Notes under the pieces: model-generated
Databases searched by the model: none
Told to the model about the DNA's origin: nothing
Seen by the model: only the letters and a program-made list of their open reading frames with translations
Shown: in pieces, positions 6,438 through 6,438 of the stretch
Layout: each line of letters begins with the position of its first letter
Position numbering within the stretch: the stretch's first letter is position 1
Made by a program: the position numbers and the translations under genes
Assembly (NCBI GenBank): GCA_947176285.1
Contig: CAMWQF010000166.1
Location: 1-6,438 of the forward strand
Length of the DNA: 6,438 nucleotides
Direction: 5' to 3'
DNA from: an uncultured Porphyromonadaceae bacterium
Lineage (GTDB): Bacteria > Bacteroidota > Bacteroidia > Bacteroidales > Muribaculaceae

Positions 6438-6438
6438 C

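Larger units (their letters stand above)
6249..6438. other. Upstream region of the exchanger gene, no gene seen
   Basis: This 190-bp stretch is A/T-rich near the exchanger start and has two G/C-rich hairpins toward the window edge. No perfect TAnnTTTG promoter reads toward the exchanger. The best near match on the minus strand is AATATTTG at 6323-6316, without a TTTG at the right distance, so the promoter is unresolved or lies beyond the edge. Confidence 0.6.

Overview
The window looks like chromosome of a Bacteroidota bacterium, most plausibly a gut or rumen Bacteroidales (a Muribaculaceae/Prevotella-like relative is a guess). The signs are A/T-rich leaders mostly without a Shine-Dalgarno, a TTTG-N21-TAnnTTTG promoter of the Bacteroidota sigma-factor type, a secreted GH43 glycosidase with a carbohydrate-binding module, a secreted protein built of InlB-like repeats, and an AspT-type exchanger. 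No rRNA, tRNA, CRISPR array, transposase or phage gene was seen.

Layout, left to right. Positions 1-1397 (minus strand) hold the N-terminal 465 residues of a large secreted repeat protein that runs off the left edge. It has a signal peptide, a beta-rich N-terminal domain and at least five 61-62-residue InlB/List-Bact-type repeats. A 435-bp A/T-rich gap (1398-1832) holds its promoter and a leader of about 180 nt. On the plus strand at 1833-2309 is a small WG-repeat protein with no signal peptide. A strong bidirectional terminator (2308-2347) separates it from the convergent minus-strand gene at 2367-4430, a secreted five-bladed beta-propeller glycosidase of family GH43 with a CBM6-like module and a C-terminal all-beta module. 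Upstream of that, a compact terminator/promoter junction (4474-4511) divides it from the minus-strand gene at 4542-6248, a two-block membrane exchanger with central TrkA-C/RCK-C domains of the AspT/YidE family, probably an aspartate:alanine antiporter. The last 190 bp carry a tandem heptamer and two hairpins, the second reaching almost to the right edge.

The genes do not form one obvious operon. Terminators or promoters lie between nearly all of them, so this reads as independently transcribed genes: a surface or secreted repeat protein, an orphan WG-repeat protein, a polysaccharide side-chain-trimming enzyme outside a visible polysaccharide utilisation locus (no SusC/SusD here), and an amino acid/dicarboxylate exchanger. 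I did not find a clear new multi-gene system. The points most worth a second look are the edge-truncated repeat protein with its two repeat flavours, the fused terminator/promoter between the exchanger and the glycosidase, the Glu where GH43 enzymes normally have the catalytic Asp, and the paired hairpins at the right edge.
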